Positions 1 to 12,365 of a DNA stretch of 64,000 nt are shown here, piece by piece. Origin of the DNA: Ancistrus triradiatus (lineage: Eukaryota > Chordata > Actinopteri > Siluriformes > Loricariidae); contig JAJAGP010000207.1 in the NCBI GenBank assembly GCA_025084515.1, positions 1-64,000 of the forward strand, written 5' to 3'. Position numbers and translations under genes: made by a program. Positions within the stretch are counted from its first letter, which is position 1, and each line of letters starts with the position of its first letter. The notes under the pieces are model-generated. The model was not told where the DNA came from and did not search any database. It saw nothing but the letters and a program-made list of their open reading frames with translations.

Positions 1-1024
1 CAGAAAAAATTTGTTGATGCTCATCAGGCTTGAAAAGGTTACAAAACCATCTCTAAAGAGTTTGGACTCCACAAATCCACAGTCAGACAGATTGTGTACA
101 AATTGAAGAAATTCCAGACCATTGTTACCCTCCCCAAGAGTGGTCGACCAACAAAGATCACTCCAAGAGCAAGGCATGTAATAGTTGGTGAGGTCACAAA
201 GCAACTTCTAAGCTAATTCTAAGGAACTGAAGGCCTCTCTCATATTGGCTAATGTTAATGTTCATGAGTCCACCATCAGAAGAACACTGAACAACAATGG
301 TGTGCATGGCAGGGTTGCAAGAAGAAAGCCACTGCTCCCCAAAAAGAACATTGCTGCTCATCTGCAGTTTGCTAAAGATCACGTGGACAAGCCAGAAGGC
401 TTGGACGGATGAGCCCAAAAATGTTATGTTTGGAGAAAGCAAAACACTGCATTCCAGCATAAGAACCTTATCCCATCTGTGAAACATGGTGGTGGTAGTA
501 TCATGGTTTGGGCCTGTTTTGCTGCATCTGGGCCAGGACGGCTTGCCATCATTGATGGAACAATGAATTCTATATTATATCAGAGAATTCTGAATTAAAA
601 TGTCAGGACATCTGTCCATGAACTGAATCTCAAGAGAAGGTGGGTCATGCAGCAAGACAATGACCTTAAGCACACAAGTCATTCTACCATTTGGCTACAG
701 TCATCTAAAATTCCTCCAAGCCGGTGTGCAGGACTGATCAACAGTTACAGGAAATGTTTAGTTGCAATTATTGCTTTACAAGGGGGGATCACAGCAGATA
801 CTGAAAGCAAAGGTTCACATACTTTTGCCACTCACTAATATGTAATATTGGATCATTCTCCTCAAAAAATAAATGACCAAGTATAATATTTTTGTCTCAT
901 TTGTTTAACTGGGTTCTCTTTATCTACTTTTAGGACTTGTGTGAAAATCTGATGATGTTTTAGCTCATATTTATACAGAAATATAGAACATTCTAAAGGG
1001 TTCACAAACTTTCAAGCACCACTG
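1..1024 (+). mobile_element. Tc1-like transposon, family A, truncated by window edge
   Basis: The left part reads as the N-terminal helix-turn-helix region of a Tc1 transposase (a stretch meaning roughly SGRPTKITPRA near 140-175), followed by fragments of the catalytic domain (the GGGSIMVW-like region near 487-520 and the QQDND motif near 651). The reading frame is broken by stops and deletions. The right inverted terminal repeat ends at 1024 in the family signature (reverse complement of CAGTGGTGCTTGAAAGT) followed by TA. The left end lies outside the window. It is a dead copy; at least six other copies or fragments of this family occur in the window. Confidence 0.9.
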
Positions 1025-1026
1025 TA

Positions 1027-2180
1027 TATATCTGAAAAATATATATATGACATAAGCTACCGGTTTATGCTATTTTTTTGCTAGCAGTTCATGGTCAATT
1101 TATCTACTTTACATGAGTCAAATTACAAAATCTAGATTCTAGACCCTTGGTGGCATCTCAATGATACGATATAGTGGCTTTATAGAACATGTTCCTTTGT
1201 TAACACTTACGAATATGTTTGGTACACACTTACATGAATCTGTTAGCTGTATATCAGCTCTCTTTTCTTTTGCCTTCTGTAAATGGAATAAAGACTAAAT
1301 AAACTCACACACAGAGTGGCTGAGTCTAAGAGAAGGGGTGTTTCCAGAGCTGGGTAGCAGGTGTCACCCTAACACAGAGGATGGACCTGGTCTAGCTGTG
1401 GGTGAGATCCATGAAACACCCTGCTTAAAAACAGTTAATCCATAGACCAGCCTGATGATGAAAAGGCATAATTGTGATGGATGGAGGATGGACAAATGTC
1501 CTGACTGGCTGGCTTTCATGTTTACATAGAGAGGAGATGGGGGTTGGGAAACTGGTACATACCAAGCAGTCTTCACTCACGGCTCACAGACCAGTCATGC
1601 ACTGACCTTTGACTACACACTGACAGGAGGATAACATCTTCAGCACCCATTAATATGTGTTGGTTTTATATATGAAGGACCATATTATATTGTAGGTGCC
1701 AGACAATAAACGTGTCAAACTTAGTTTTTTATTTTTGATTGGATCTCTAGTTCAGCAGGATGGTCTTGTATACAATATCAACATGAATGTAATCAGACAT
1801 AAGGACTGAAAGATTTTATGGAATAATCGGCTCTACAAAGAACCTCTATAGCGCCAATATAACAAGCAGAGACAGTAATGCATCACCAAAAGGTCAGAAA
1901 AATTCCCAACAATAGAGAAAGGAGACCAAACAAAGACAGTGGCACAGCAGTTATGCTGGGATATTAAGCACAAAATTGGGTATTGCCAGTTGCCATTGTT
2001 GGGGCCTTCACTGCTGATCCAAATGGTTGGTCACTTCAAAGCTCATTCATTTCATGAAGGCTACTAGATGACAACCCACAATTTCTACATGAAGCCTTTT
2101 GTGAAACAATCTCTGGTAACAGTTTTCTACACATAGGGACAAGCCAAATAAGCTGCATTTTAATGTAATTGTTCTGTATA
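1027..2180. other. gene-free stretch, nothing recognised
   Basis: AT-rich sequence between two transposon blocks. Only short uninterrupted frames without recognisable protein similarity are present, and I see no clear repeat family. Confidence 0.5.
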
Positions 2181-2461
2181 CATCAATCAGCCATAACATT
2201 AAAACCAGTGACAGGAAAAGGGAAGTACATTGACAGTGCGGAATAAAACTGACTCTGGCCAACATTCTGCTGGGTAATCTTGGGTCCTGGCATTCACATG
2301 GAGGTTACTTTGACCCATGCTACCTAACTAAGCATTGTTGCATACGTGCAGCCTTCATGGCAATGGTATTCTGGACCCTGTCACACTCCAAATATTGTTC
2401 AGGAATGGTTTGAGAAGCATCAAAGAGAGTTCAAGGTGTTGACAAATTTTCCAGATCTTCA

Positions 2462-2705
2462 TTCATTCATTTATTGTCTTACCCACTTATCCTAGTTAGG
2501 GTCGCAGGAGAGCCAGTTCGTAGGGGTATTCTGGCTTCCTCATTCCAAAGACATGTGTGGTAGGTTAATTGTTGTTTCCAAAGTGCCCCTTTGAGTGTGA
2601 ATGTGTGAAGGAGTGTGTGAGTGTATGTGTCCTACAATGGATTGGCGCCCTGTCTAGGGTTGTTCCTGCCTTGCGCTCTGTAGTGCCTAGCCGGCAACAT
2701 GGAAA
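2462..2705 (+). repeat. DANA/Mermaid-like SINE fragment
   Basis: It carries the typical body of this teleost SINE group: a segment around CCAAAGACATGTGTGGTAGG, then a GTGTGAGTGTATGTG stretch and GGATTGGCGCCCTGTCTAGG. The left part looks like an inverted tail with an ATTCATTCATTTATT run. It sits inside the family H Tc1 copy. Confidence 0.75.
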
Positions 2706-2712
2706 ATGCATA

Positions 2713-4128
2713 TAAAAAACACAGTGTTTCATTTACTTTGACTTTTATTTCATTGCAGACAGTATGGACCTGAAATATTTCATGTTTTGTCTGGTCAACT
2801 TCATTTAATTAATTAAAATATCCATTCCTGCATTTCAGGCCTGCAACACATTCCAAAAAAGTTGGAACGGGGGGCTAGTAATGGATTAAATAACTCAATA
2901 ATGATGTGATTTCAAATAGGTGATGTCAACAGGTGATTACAATCATGATTTGGTACAAAAGCAGCATCCAGGAAAGGCTGAGTCTTTGATGAGCAATGAT
3001 GCCCAGAGGATCTCCAGTTTGTCAATGCATGCGTATTATTGAATTGTTTAAAAACAATGTACCTCAAAGAAAGTTGGGAGGGGATTTTCATATTGCTCCC
3101 TCTACAGTGTATAATATCATTAAACAATTAAAAGCATCAGGAGGAATTTCAGTGCATAAAGGCCAAGGGCGCAAGCCTAAGTTGCAGCACTGCATCAAGA
3201 ACCGCCATTGAACAGCAGCTGATAAAACCACATGGGTAAGGGATTACTTTGGTAAACCTTTATCAAGCACAACAATGTGAAGTTACATTCACAAATGGCA
3301 CTTAAAAGTTTACTGTGCAAAAAAGAAGCCCCGCGTTAACCATGTCCAGAAGTAGCGTCATTGACTCTGGGCTCGGAGGGATCTGGGATGGACCATCACA
3401 CAGTGGAAACATGTATTGTGGTCAGATGAATCAGTATTTCAGGGGGTTTTTTTGGAAAAAATGGATACCTTATGCTCCGGACCAAAGATGATATGTACCC
3501 TCCAGACTGTGAATCAGCAACAAGTCCAAAAGCCAGGCTCTGTCATGGTATGGCACTGTGTCAGTGCTCTTGGCAAACGTAATGGCAGCATTAATGCAGA
3601 AAAGTACATTGAGATCTTAGAGAAACATATGCTACCTTCAAGATGTCAGCTTTTCCAGGGATGTCCATGCATTTTTCAACAACACAATGCAAAACCACAT
3701 GCTGCACACATGGCATGAGTGCGGAAGAATAGGGTATGGAATGGGTACTGGACTGGACTGACTGCAGTACTGACCTGTCCCCAATAGAGAATGTGTGGAG
3801 AATTTTGAAACGAAAAATGCAATGACGACGACCCAGTACTGTTGCACATCTTGAGACATGTTTTGCATGAAGAATGGGACATAACACCTGAAACACTAAA
3901 TCACTCTCTGTGTGAAAATATATTTTAAGTGTGTTGAAAAGGAATGGCAACATTACAAAGTGGTAAATGCTTTACTGTCCCAACTTTATTGGAAAGTGTT
4001 GCAGGCCTGCAATGCAGGAATGGATGTTTAAATGAAATGAACCAGACAAAACATGAAATATCTCAGGTTCATACTGTCTGCAATAAAATAAAAGTCAAAG
4101 TAAATGTAAGAAACACTGTGTGGGTTTA
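2713..4128 (+). mobile_element. Tc1-like transposon, family F, with decayed transposase
   Basis: Long imperfect inverted repeats begin with CACAGTGTTTC at both ends, with a shared inner part (CTTTTATTTCATTGCAGACAG on the left, its complement on the right). Inside, recognisable transposase pieces run in order: an N-terminal HTH (IIELFKNNVPQRKLGGDF near 3036-3090; PSTVYNIIK near 3100), the first catalytic Asp in WSDES (near 3420), SVMVW (near 3540), FQQHNAKPH where the usual second Asp is His (near 3675), and PIENVW (near 3783). The broken frames show the copy is dead. It is inserted in the family H element. Confidence 0.8.
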
Positions 4129-4438
4129 TTCCATGCTGTCCCATCTTTTTCTGATTTGGGATTGTAGGCTCCAACTCATAACAACCAGGACGTATTGTAT
4201 CTGCAGAGGTCTTGTGGAGTCAATGCCTGGACTTGTCAGAGCTTTGGCTACACTAGGGGAACCAACACAACATTAGGCAGGTGGTTTTAATGTTATGGCT
4301 GAGCGTGTACATGTGGACTTTCTTGTGCAACTCAAGTGCAGCATTTGTTACTATGTATAATAGCACACTAATCGTACGTGTGTCTATGCTCAGAATGCAC
4401 GTGCTTATATGCCACATTTTGTCCACGTTATGCATGTA

Positions 4439-6039
4439 CAGTGGGGCAAAAAAGTATTTAGTCAGCCACTGATTGTGCAAGTTCTCCTACTTAGAAAGAT
4501 GAGAGAGGTCTGTAATTTTCATCATAGGTACACTTCAACTATGAGAGACAAAATGGGGAAAACAAATTCAGGAAATCACATTGTAGAATTTTTTAAGAAT
4601 TTAGTGTAAATTATGGTGGAAAATAAGTATTTGGTCAAAAACAAAAGTTCAACTCAATACTTTGTAAAATAATCTTTGTTGGCAATGACAGAGGTCAAAC
4701 GTTTCCTGTAAGTCTTCACCAGGTTGGCACACACTGTAGCTGGTATTTTGGCCCATTCCTCCATGCAGATCTCCTCTAGAGCAGTGATGTTTTGTGGCAA
4801 CACCGACTTTCAACTACCTCCACACATTTTCTATGGGGTTGAGGTCTGGAGACTGGCTAGGCTACTCCAGGACCTTGAAATGTTTTTACAGAGCCACTCC
4901 TTCGTTGCCCGAGCGGTGTGTTTGGGATCAATGTCATGCTGGAAGACCCAGCCACGTTCCATCTTCAATGCTCTCACTGATGGAAGGAGGTTTTGGCTTA
5001 AAATCTCACAATACATACATGGCCCCGTTCTTTCTTCCCTTAACACGGATCAGTCGTCCTGTCCCCTCTGCAGCAGAAAAACAGTCCCAAAGCATGAGGT
5101 TTCCACCCCCATGCTTCACAGTAGGTATGGTGGTGTTCTTGGGATGCAACTCACAGGCATTTTTCCTTTTTTCCTCTCAGTTTTGAGTTTTTACCAAAAG
5201 TCTCTATTTCGGTTTCATCTGATCACATGATATTCTCCCAGTCCTCTTCTTTCTGGATCATCCATAAGTCTCTGGCAAACTTCAGACGGATTCTGGACAT
5301 TGTACTGGCTTAGCAGGGGACAAGCTGGCACTGCAGGATCTGAGTCCCTCTCGGCGTAGTGTTTTATTGATGGTAGCCTTTGTTACTTTGGTCCCAGCTC
5401 TCTGCAGGTCATTCATCAGGTCCCTCCATGTAGTTCTGGGATTTTTTGCTCACCGTTCCCATGATCATTTTTGACCCCATGAGATGAGATCTTTGCATGG
5501 AGCCCCAGGATCGAGGGAGATTATCAATGGTCTTGTATGTCTTACCAATTGCTCCACAGTTTGATTTTATTCACACCAACCTGCTTGCCTATTGTAGATT
5601 CACTCTTTCCCACAGCCTGGTGCAGGTCTACAATTTTCTTCTTTCTTCGAAGCTCTTTGGTCTTGGCCTTCCTTCGACAGCTCTTTGGTCTTGCCATGGT
5701 TGAGTTTGGAGTCTGACTGTTTGAGGCTGTGGACAGGTTTCTATAGTACAGATAACGAGGTCAAAACAGGTGCCATTAAATACAGGTAACGAGTTGCAGG
5801 GACAAAAGAGCTCTTAAAGAAGAAAGTTACAGGTCGGTAAGAGCCAGAAAAGCAATCTTGCTTGTTTGTGAGTGACCAAATACTTCTTTTCTACCATGAT
5901 TTACAATTAAATTCTTTAAAAATCCTACAATGTGATTTCCTGGATTTTACCTATGATGAAAATTACAGACCTCTCTCATTTTTCTAAGTAGGAGAACTTG
6001 CACAATCAGTGGCTGACTAAATACTTTTTTGCCCCACTG
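4439..6039 (-). mobile_element. Tc1-like transposon, family B, near full length, dead
   Basis: Both ends carry the family signature CAGTGGGGCAAAAAAGTATT (right end inverted) and are flanked by TA at 4437-4438 and 6040-6041. The transposase runs on the minus strand: FQHDIDPKHTARAT-like sequence near 4940-4990 and the N-terminal MAKTKELS-like start near 5695. Many small indels break the frame. The catalytic DND motif appears here as DID. Confidence 0.9.
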
Positions 6040-6041
6040 TA

Positions 6042-6893
6042 TGATGTAGTGTGTGTGTGGCAAACACATGGTTTGTTTGTCCCAAAATGCTGACTCTGCT
6101 GAAATAATGAAAGGAAATTCTACAAACCTTAATTGATCTGGTAATCCTCACATCTTTAATGTGTCTAAAAAAACACCTAGTATCTTTACAAAAGCATAAA
6201 GGCACAGAGTTCACAGTGCATGACTTCATATGTAGATATACATGCATATAATAATTACAGATTAATACGTTTTTAGATTTCCAAGCTGTGACATTTACAT
6301 GATTTCCACTTCCAAGCATCCATCATCTTGCCTAATACTGAGAACATTATAATAAAGATGCCTCACACTGCCTGACATGGCAGAATTGAGAAGAAAAACA
6401 GAAATCCCTAGCCGTGCAAGGCTGGAACAGCAATATCCATCTGAGAACACTGTACCAGGCCAGACAGCACACACGCTCTACGTCTTTGCTGTCCAATAAT
6501 TACCCAGTCAGCAATAGTTATTATCGAGAGTAAAAATAAGCATGTCTGACACATAGACCTATCCATGTAATTAAATCCGCCAGCCTGATGAAAGAGAGAG
6601 AGACAGTGCAAGAGAGAGTGTGAGAATCTCTTTCGATATTAACAGACCTATTATCACACCCCTTCACTGCTGACTTATTGCTCTGATAAGCGGGCTATTA
6701 CACGCTACACTGTAACAAGCAGGAAACTATGTGTAATACCAGACGCCTCTGGCTAGCGTTAGCTGTGCTTATTGATGTTTACAGAGGCGAAGGTAGAGTG
6801 CAAACAAGCCAGGCAATTACTTGGTGCCCTTGTTGGAACATATGTCCAGCTGAGGAAGTTGTCCAAGCACTTCAAAGTTTATGTATTATAATA
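6042..6893. other. gene-free stretch, nothing recognised
   Basis: No coding exon, RNA gene or recognised repeat was found here. Confidence 0.4.
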
Positions 6894-7078
6894 CAGGGTG
6901 TCCATAAAGTGAGTCCCACTTTAGCATTGTTAATATATACGTTTATGTTGGACGTGTAACCCACGGCTCACAGTGAATCAATGCTTCACATAAGTCTGCA
7001 AACAGCCTCTCATGTACATTGGTTGATAAGTAATAAATTCATTAAATTGGGACTTACTTTATATATAGCCAATATACT
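6894..7078. mobile_element. short inverted-repeat (MITE-like) element
   Basis: It starts CAGGGTGTCCATAAAGTGAG after a TA. Near 7048-7070 lies a related inverted sequence (TGGGACTTACTTTAT). It is short, AT-rich and non-coding. The right boundary is unclear because the end is diverged. Confidence 0.45.
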
Positions 7079-7345
7079 GCAGCAGTCTATAGTGTAGTCG
7101 CCTCACAGCTCCAGAGATACCCTGTTCCATCCCAACCTCAGACTCCACTTGTATGGAGTTTCCATGTCCTCCCCGTGTCGGTGTGGGTTTTCTCTAGGTA
7201 CTCTGGTTTCCTTCCACATTACAAAGACATGCCTTGGGTTACTCTAAATTGGCATCGCTGTGACACACAGGTTGGAATTAACTCAGGTTGTGTCAACATG
7301 GAAAGTGGAACCTGCATCGATGCGGGATAAACGCTAGGAAAGAGA
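7079..7345 (+). repeat. DANA/Mermaid-like SINE
   Basis: It contains GTAGTCGCCTCACAGCTCCAG (tRNA-related head), the conserved stretch GTATGGAGTTTCCATGTCCTC and GGTTTCCTTCCACATTACAA, followed by the usual ACATGCC segment. Diverged. Confidence 0.75.
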
Positions 7346-7466
7346 GATGTCGCAGAGCAGTCTAACACTGACATCCATCATGCAAAGTTTGTTACTGACA
7401 TTCTGCATTTGTTGCACAATTACGTTATTCCATATTTTCAGGTATCAACAAATGTATCAATTTAAA

Positions 7467-7677
7467 CTTAGTTATTTGGCAGATGCTTTTTTTCAGCGCA
7501 ATTTACATAATATAAGTGCATTTACTTGATATAAGTTTACAAGGTACATTCCAAGCAATTGTGGGTTAATGACCTTGCTCAAGGGCCCAACAATGGTAGG
7601 TTGGCAGTATTTGGACTTGAACCCTTGACCTTCTGGTCAAGAGTTTGGTACCTTAACCGCTGCACCACCAGAGTCCA
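7467..7677 (-). repeat. tRNA-derived SINE, abundant local family
   Basis: On the minus strand it reads as a tRNA-like head (GGTTAAGGTACCAAACTC and box-B-like GGTTCAAGTCC), then the family body with CTTGAGCAAGG and CACAATTGCTTGG. It is diverged, with a disrupted tail (GGCAGATGC). Confidence 0.8.
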
Positions 7678-7679
7678 AC

Positions 7680-8520
7680 TTATTAGGTAATGTCAGAAAT
7701 AAAGACATTCCACTAGCCATTAAGAGCTGAAGGGATTATAAACTATAATAACCTAAAATGGTTAGTTTGCTAAAGCTCACAATAAACAGCCAGTTGTCAT
7801 TCACAAACAGAAAAAGCCTCCATCAGGAAAAATGTTAATGTTCCTACTGATGTGTTCAGATCATGAAAACAAACAAGGTGAAGAATTAGGGTTGCGCAAT
7901 AAGACGGTATTCCGGGATATCAGGGTATTTCAAAATGGTGATGGTATTTTAATTTTTTACTTCACGCACTGGGTTTACCTACTTAAAGCAAAGCTAGGGC
8001 AGTCAAAAGACAGCTGAGGCGTCAGATACGGAATGGTCACTATGGTCACTAGATGGCGCCAAATACATTGGTCAAGATCAGTCAAATGTTCATTTCCGTG
8101 TTTATATGCGGCGCGGGGAGGTTATTCGATTTTTTTCTCTTCCATCTTTCAGCATAATGTTCTGATTATTTATTTATTTATTTGTGTATTTATTTGTTAA
8201 ACATATTTAAAACTATGTTTAAAAAAGGCATACATTATGAACACACTATAAAGTGGTACTGGAGAAAGTAGGCTGTTTTAGTTCCGAATTCCTCCATGAA
8301 ATTATTGCATACTGTATTTGAAACTAGAACATTTTATTTTACAAAGGGGAAGTGGGTCAAATCTAATTGAAAGTAAAACCATTTAAAAATATATATAAAC
8401 AGGTTATTCCATGACTTGTTTCCTTTCTTAACTGTAATATATTCATGTAAGATTAATAAATTATGTATAATTTATAGCTTTCAGTGTCTCAGAAATGCTA
8501 CTGTGAATGCACTGATTATA
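7680..8520. other. gene-free stretch
   Basis: It holds a hAT-like looking motif (TTAGGGTTGCGCAATA near 7885) and a TTTATTTATTTATTTG run near 8168. No gene was seen. Confidence 0.4.
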
Positions 8521-8965
8521 ACGCCGACCAGGTACCAGCTCTCCTGCGACCCTGTGAACGATTAAGCTGATAAGAAAGTGAATGCATGAATGAGTAAATG
8601 ACTATAACAGCCCAATCCATCGACATGGTGGCTCGATGGGTAGCACTGTCACCTCCTGGGTTCAATCTGGAGAGGTCTGGGTCCTTTCTGTGTGGAGTTT
8701 GCATGTTCTCCCCATGTCCGCGTGGGTTTACTCCGGGTACTTCGGTTTCCTTCCACAGTACAAAAACATGCATGATAGGTTAATGAGTAGCTCTAAAGTG
8801 TCCATAGTGTGTGAGGATGTCTATGACTGTGTGAGTGTATGTTCCCTACGATGGATTGGCACCCTGTCTAGGGTTATTCCTGCCTTGCGCCCAATGCAGC
8901 CGGCTAGGCACAGGCTATCCTGGGACCCTGTCCAGGATTAAGTGAATAAGAAAGTGAGTGAGTGA
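8521..8965 (+). repeat. DANA/Mermaid-like SINE, one tail plus one fuller copy
   Basis: 8521-8600 is a tail-like piece (CTCTCCTGCGACCCTGTGAA). 8620-8965 is a more complete copy with the tRNA-like head (GGTGGCTCGATGGGTAGCAC), the body (GTGTGGAGTTTGCATGTTCT), CGTGGGTTTACTCCGGGTAC, and a tail ending in GTGAGTGAGTGAG. Confidence 0.85.
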
Positions 8966-11177
8966 GCCTCATCCATGCCTTCACATCTAATGTAATCCCC
9001 TAAGAAAAATATCCATACAACCCTATGAAGAATCAACAAAATAAAATTCCATACAAACACATGACAAAGACTGTGCCTACCATGATTATAATGGGTCAAT
9101 GAGGGCCTGGACACAATTGCAGGGAATCCCCTACACCAAACCTCATCCCAGTTATTGAGTGGATAATAGGTGAACTATGTGAAAAAAAGAGCCAAAGATG
9201 ATTGATAATTGTAAGCTATGAGCTCTAGCACTGAGCCACTGATCAGCATGAACATCAGGCAGAGTGAAGGCTCCTACAGAGCTGAGCAACGTGATGCTGG
9301 GAAAAGAAACAAAGGAAATGGTAACATATGCTCGAACAAATCATCCATTTTTTTTTTTTGTTATGGCAGAAACACACAAAAGACAAACAATCATCTGCCA
9401 TACCCTACCAGCTACTCCTCTACAAAGGCACAGCGACATTGGCAGATGGACATTCTCCAGAAAAATGAATATTATAAGGAGCAGGGCCCAGTCTAGTAAC
9501 CTGACATTGGCCTAACTGGTGTCTCTGGAAGCAGGAACTGGAGACCCCACTGGTTGTATAAGCTTTTATTTTATTCTAGAAAAATAGTCAATATGAGTAG
9601 AAATTCAAGTATGTTTGATAGTAAATGTAATCCAAAGAAGATTCAATCATTTACCTTTAACAAAGTCAAATCTTAGAGGCTGTACAAGCTACCGGTAATA
9701 TCCGATTTGTCCTTCTTGGTAAGTTAACCACTTTTGCCAATACTCTTGAATAAGGCCGGAGTAACAGAACAGGAATCTCAGGATCCAGCCTAAAACAGTA
9801 AATATTCTCATGGTGGTCACTAGGGTCACAAATGGGTCAAAGCAGAGTTTTTAAAAGAGAATTATGATTGTGATGAAGCATTATAACTTGTCATATAAGT
9901 GTCATAGTAATAAACTATGTTTGGAAAAGACAGATGCAGGAGGACATAGACTAAAGTTAAAAAAAAGAAAAAGAAAAACAGAGGGACAGAGGGAGAGATT
10001 ATCTGGTGAATGCTGACCTTGCCAGCTGGTAGTTGAAGACATAAACAAACAAACAAACACACACACACGTCCACACACACACACACACACACACAGCATA
10101 TCCGGATGTAGCCCCTCTGGAGCTCACAGACTGTCAGGTTGGCAGAGGTACCACAGTGGGGGAGGGTGATATGGAGGACTTATTAACCAGCTACGACCCC
10201 TAAAACGTCTCACTATGCAATCCAAACACCACATCATGTCCGTCTAGAAGCCCTGTTGACAAGAAAGTGCTATTGCTCAAGCATGCCCCACTATTACAGC
10301 AAGTCTAAGCAATCGTCAGCTGAGTCATTTAAAGTTCGCACCACCCCTAGCTTTGTTCAAGGGTACCTCAAACATTCTAGGCCAAAAAGAGCATGCTGCT
10401 GATCTTCTCCTCTGAGGTCTGGTTGAGATTTCACCAGAACGCAACAGAATCACCCTTTGCGCAATAATCACACACTCGACTCCAATGTCACCCTCAATTT
10501 TATAAACACTTTGATTATTGAATCATTTTATGCCAATTATCTGAGTGCACATTATTAACAAGGGGTGATGCAAAACTGAGCATACGACAGGCAATTGTTT
10601 TTATTCATACGGGCTCTGCATTCACTGTCAAATATAAGGTAGGAAAGCACAGCACACAAATAAATAGCAGGACACTGTCACTTAACCATTCACTCACTAA
10701 CACCCAGGGGAAATCCACCTACTGAATAGTAGCTGAAGGAAACACACATGGACATGGGAAAACATGCAAAATTCCACATAGATAGTAGCCTAAAACTCAT
10801 GCTCCCCAAGTTCCTAAAGCTGTGTGGAATCAACACTTATTGCATCATAAAATACAAGAGCCTTGTATTCAAAATGCAAATTACAGACCATGCAATACCA
10901 GGAGGAGTGGGTGTAAGCGAGTGGGGCTGGGGCATTTCCAATTTGCATATTCAATGAATCTCGATTTCCTGAAGTCTTTCTTTGACCTTTTTGTTTTCTT
11001 AGGAATATTTTTGTGAATCTGCCACATCAAACTATTAGTCAAATCATAATCATGTTATGGTATTCAAAATGAATTCAGGGTGACTTTAAGAGTGTAACAG
11101 TCTACAGAAAATTACGTAGTTAACATTAATGTACTGGTAGGAAGGTAATTCAGTAAATATCTTAAATACCATATACA
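8966..11177. other. gene-free stretch with simple repeats
   Basis: It contains a T-run at 9350, an A-rich stretch at 9960-9985 and the CA microsatellite at 10041-10096. No exon or recognised transposon was found. Confidence 0.4.
10041..10096. repeat. AAAC / CA microsatellite
   Basis: Short (AAAC)n followed by two runs of CA dinucleotide repeats separated by GTCC. Confidence 0.95.
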
Positions 11178-11302
11178 GGGATTGTGGTAAAATACTGGAC
11201 TTCAACATCAAGGGTTTAAGTCCCAGCTCAGCCAACTACCTTAAAGCACAATTGCTTGCATTGTATAGTCTAAGACGGTATTCAGTAAATCACTTTGGAG
11301 TG
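11178..11302 (+). repeat. tRNA-derived SINE, diverged
   Basis: It reads TGTGGTAAAATACTGGACTT, then a box-B-like GGGTTTAAGTCCCAGCTC, then CACAATTGCTTGCATTGTA and a degraded tail ending near CAGTAAATCACTTTGG. This is the same family as the SINE at 49857, but older. Confidence 0.65.
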
Positions 11303-11514
11303 TAAAACAGTTAATAAAAAAATTATAACACACAATAGCAAATCAGAAAATGCAATATAACGTACAGAAAAATATCAGAGCATTTATTACTGCATATTTC
11401 CATCAAGGGCATTCATATAATGTTATATTTGATATAATGTCAAATTTACATAGCACAAATACAACTATGAAAACCCTAAAAAGTCAAATTTGCTTATTGT
11501 AATTTTGAACTGTG

Positions 11515-12010
11515 CATTTGTTTTTCTGTTGTGTTTTCAATTGTGCTGTTTTATTTTAAGATTTGCAGCGGTGTTTCTGGATTTGCTGTTGGCTTTCCGG
11601 ATTTACTCGACACTGACTAGGATTAAGTGAGTAAGATCATGAATTTCTCTTTTTCAAATTTGCTGTTGTGTTTCGAATTTGATGTGTTTCTAAATCTGTA
11701 GTCATCTGGTGCTGTTGTGTTTTTGCATTTGCTGCCATGTTCTCAAATGTGCTACTGTGTTCTCAATTTTGCTGTTGTGCTACTGGACCACATAATAGGC
11801 AGATATTTTCTTCTTCAGGGGTCTGCAGGAAATAATGTGTGCAAGGCAAGAATGCACAGCACATCAATCCAGTTTTGGTTGTGCTATTGTGTTTCTGGAT
11901 TTGCTGTTATGTTCTCAAATTTGCTGTTGTGATGATGGATTTGCTACTGAGTTTTCAAATTTCCAGTTGTATTCTCGAAATTGCTGTTGCGTTTTGCACT
12001 AGCACCACCT
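11515..12010. repeat. degenerate minisatellite, TTTGCTGTTGTGTTTTCAAA-like unit
   Basis: Variants of TTTGCTGTTGTGTTTTCAAA recur more than ten times with changes, interrupted near 11810-11875 by unrelated sequence. The flanks of the interruption carry inverted CTTCAGGGGTCTG (11814) and CAGACCCCTGAGG (12034), so part may be a small transposon carrying the repeat array. Confidence 0.7.
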
Positions 12011-12365
12011 GCTGTTCCATCCAAACAAAGTTCAGACCCCTGAGGTGAAGCCACGTGAGGTTCAACAGCTATCGTTCCCCTTGCTGTGTTTTTACAGACA
12101 GAAGAGAGTACAGTTGAAGGGTTAAAGCTATTCATCATTCATCTGGAGAACTTCTCAACTGGTAGCAGCTTTAAAATATAAGATAGCGTCTAGTAGCTAT
12201 CTGTTTACATTTCTCTCTTTTAGTGAACATGTAATGGACTACTTGCATTCAGGGCCGTGACGCACTTCCGTTTTCAAATAGTATGGCTCGTACATTTCCC
12301 GTCGCGTTGTTTACCATTTCAACAGCGTTCTCCAAACGTTCCATTTTTAGCTAGCGCATATCAAA

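Larger units (their letters stand above)
2181..4307 (+). mobile_element. Tc1-like transposon, family H, split by nested insertions
   Basis: The inverted ends match: the left one reads CATCAATCAGCCATAACATT and the right one is the reverse complement of a close variant, each flanked by TA (2179-2180 and 4308-4309). The left half (to about 2461) jumps from the terminal repeat straight to the C-terminal catalytic part of the transposase. The right half (about 4135-4307) holds the last transposase codons and the terminal repeat. A SINE and a second Tc1-like element lie between them. It is an internally deleted, dead copy. Confidence 0.8.

Noticed and set aside
7885..8100. Possible hAT terminal sequence
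   Set aside because: Only one end-like motif (TAGGGTTGCG); no matching partner or 8-bp duplication found.
9862..10099. Two minus-strand frames rich in Cys/Val
   Set aside because: Translation of the CA microsatellite and an A-rich run.
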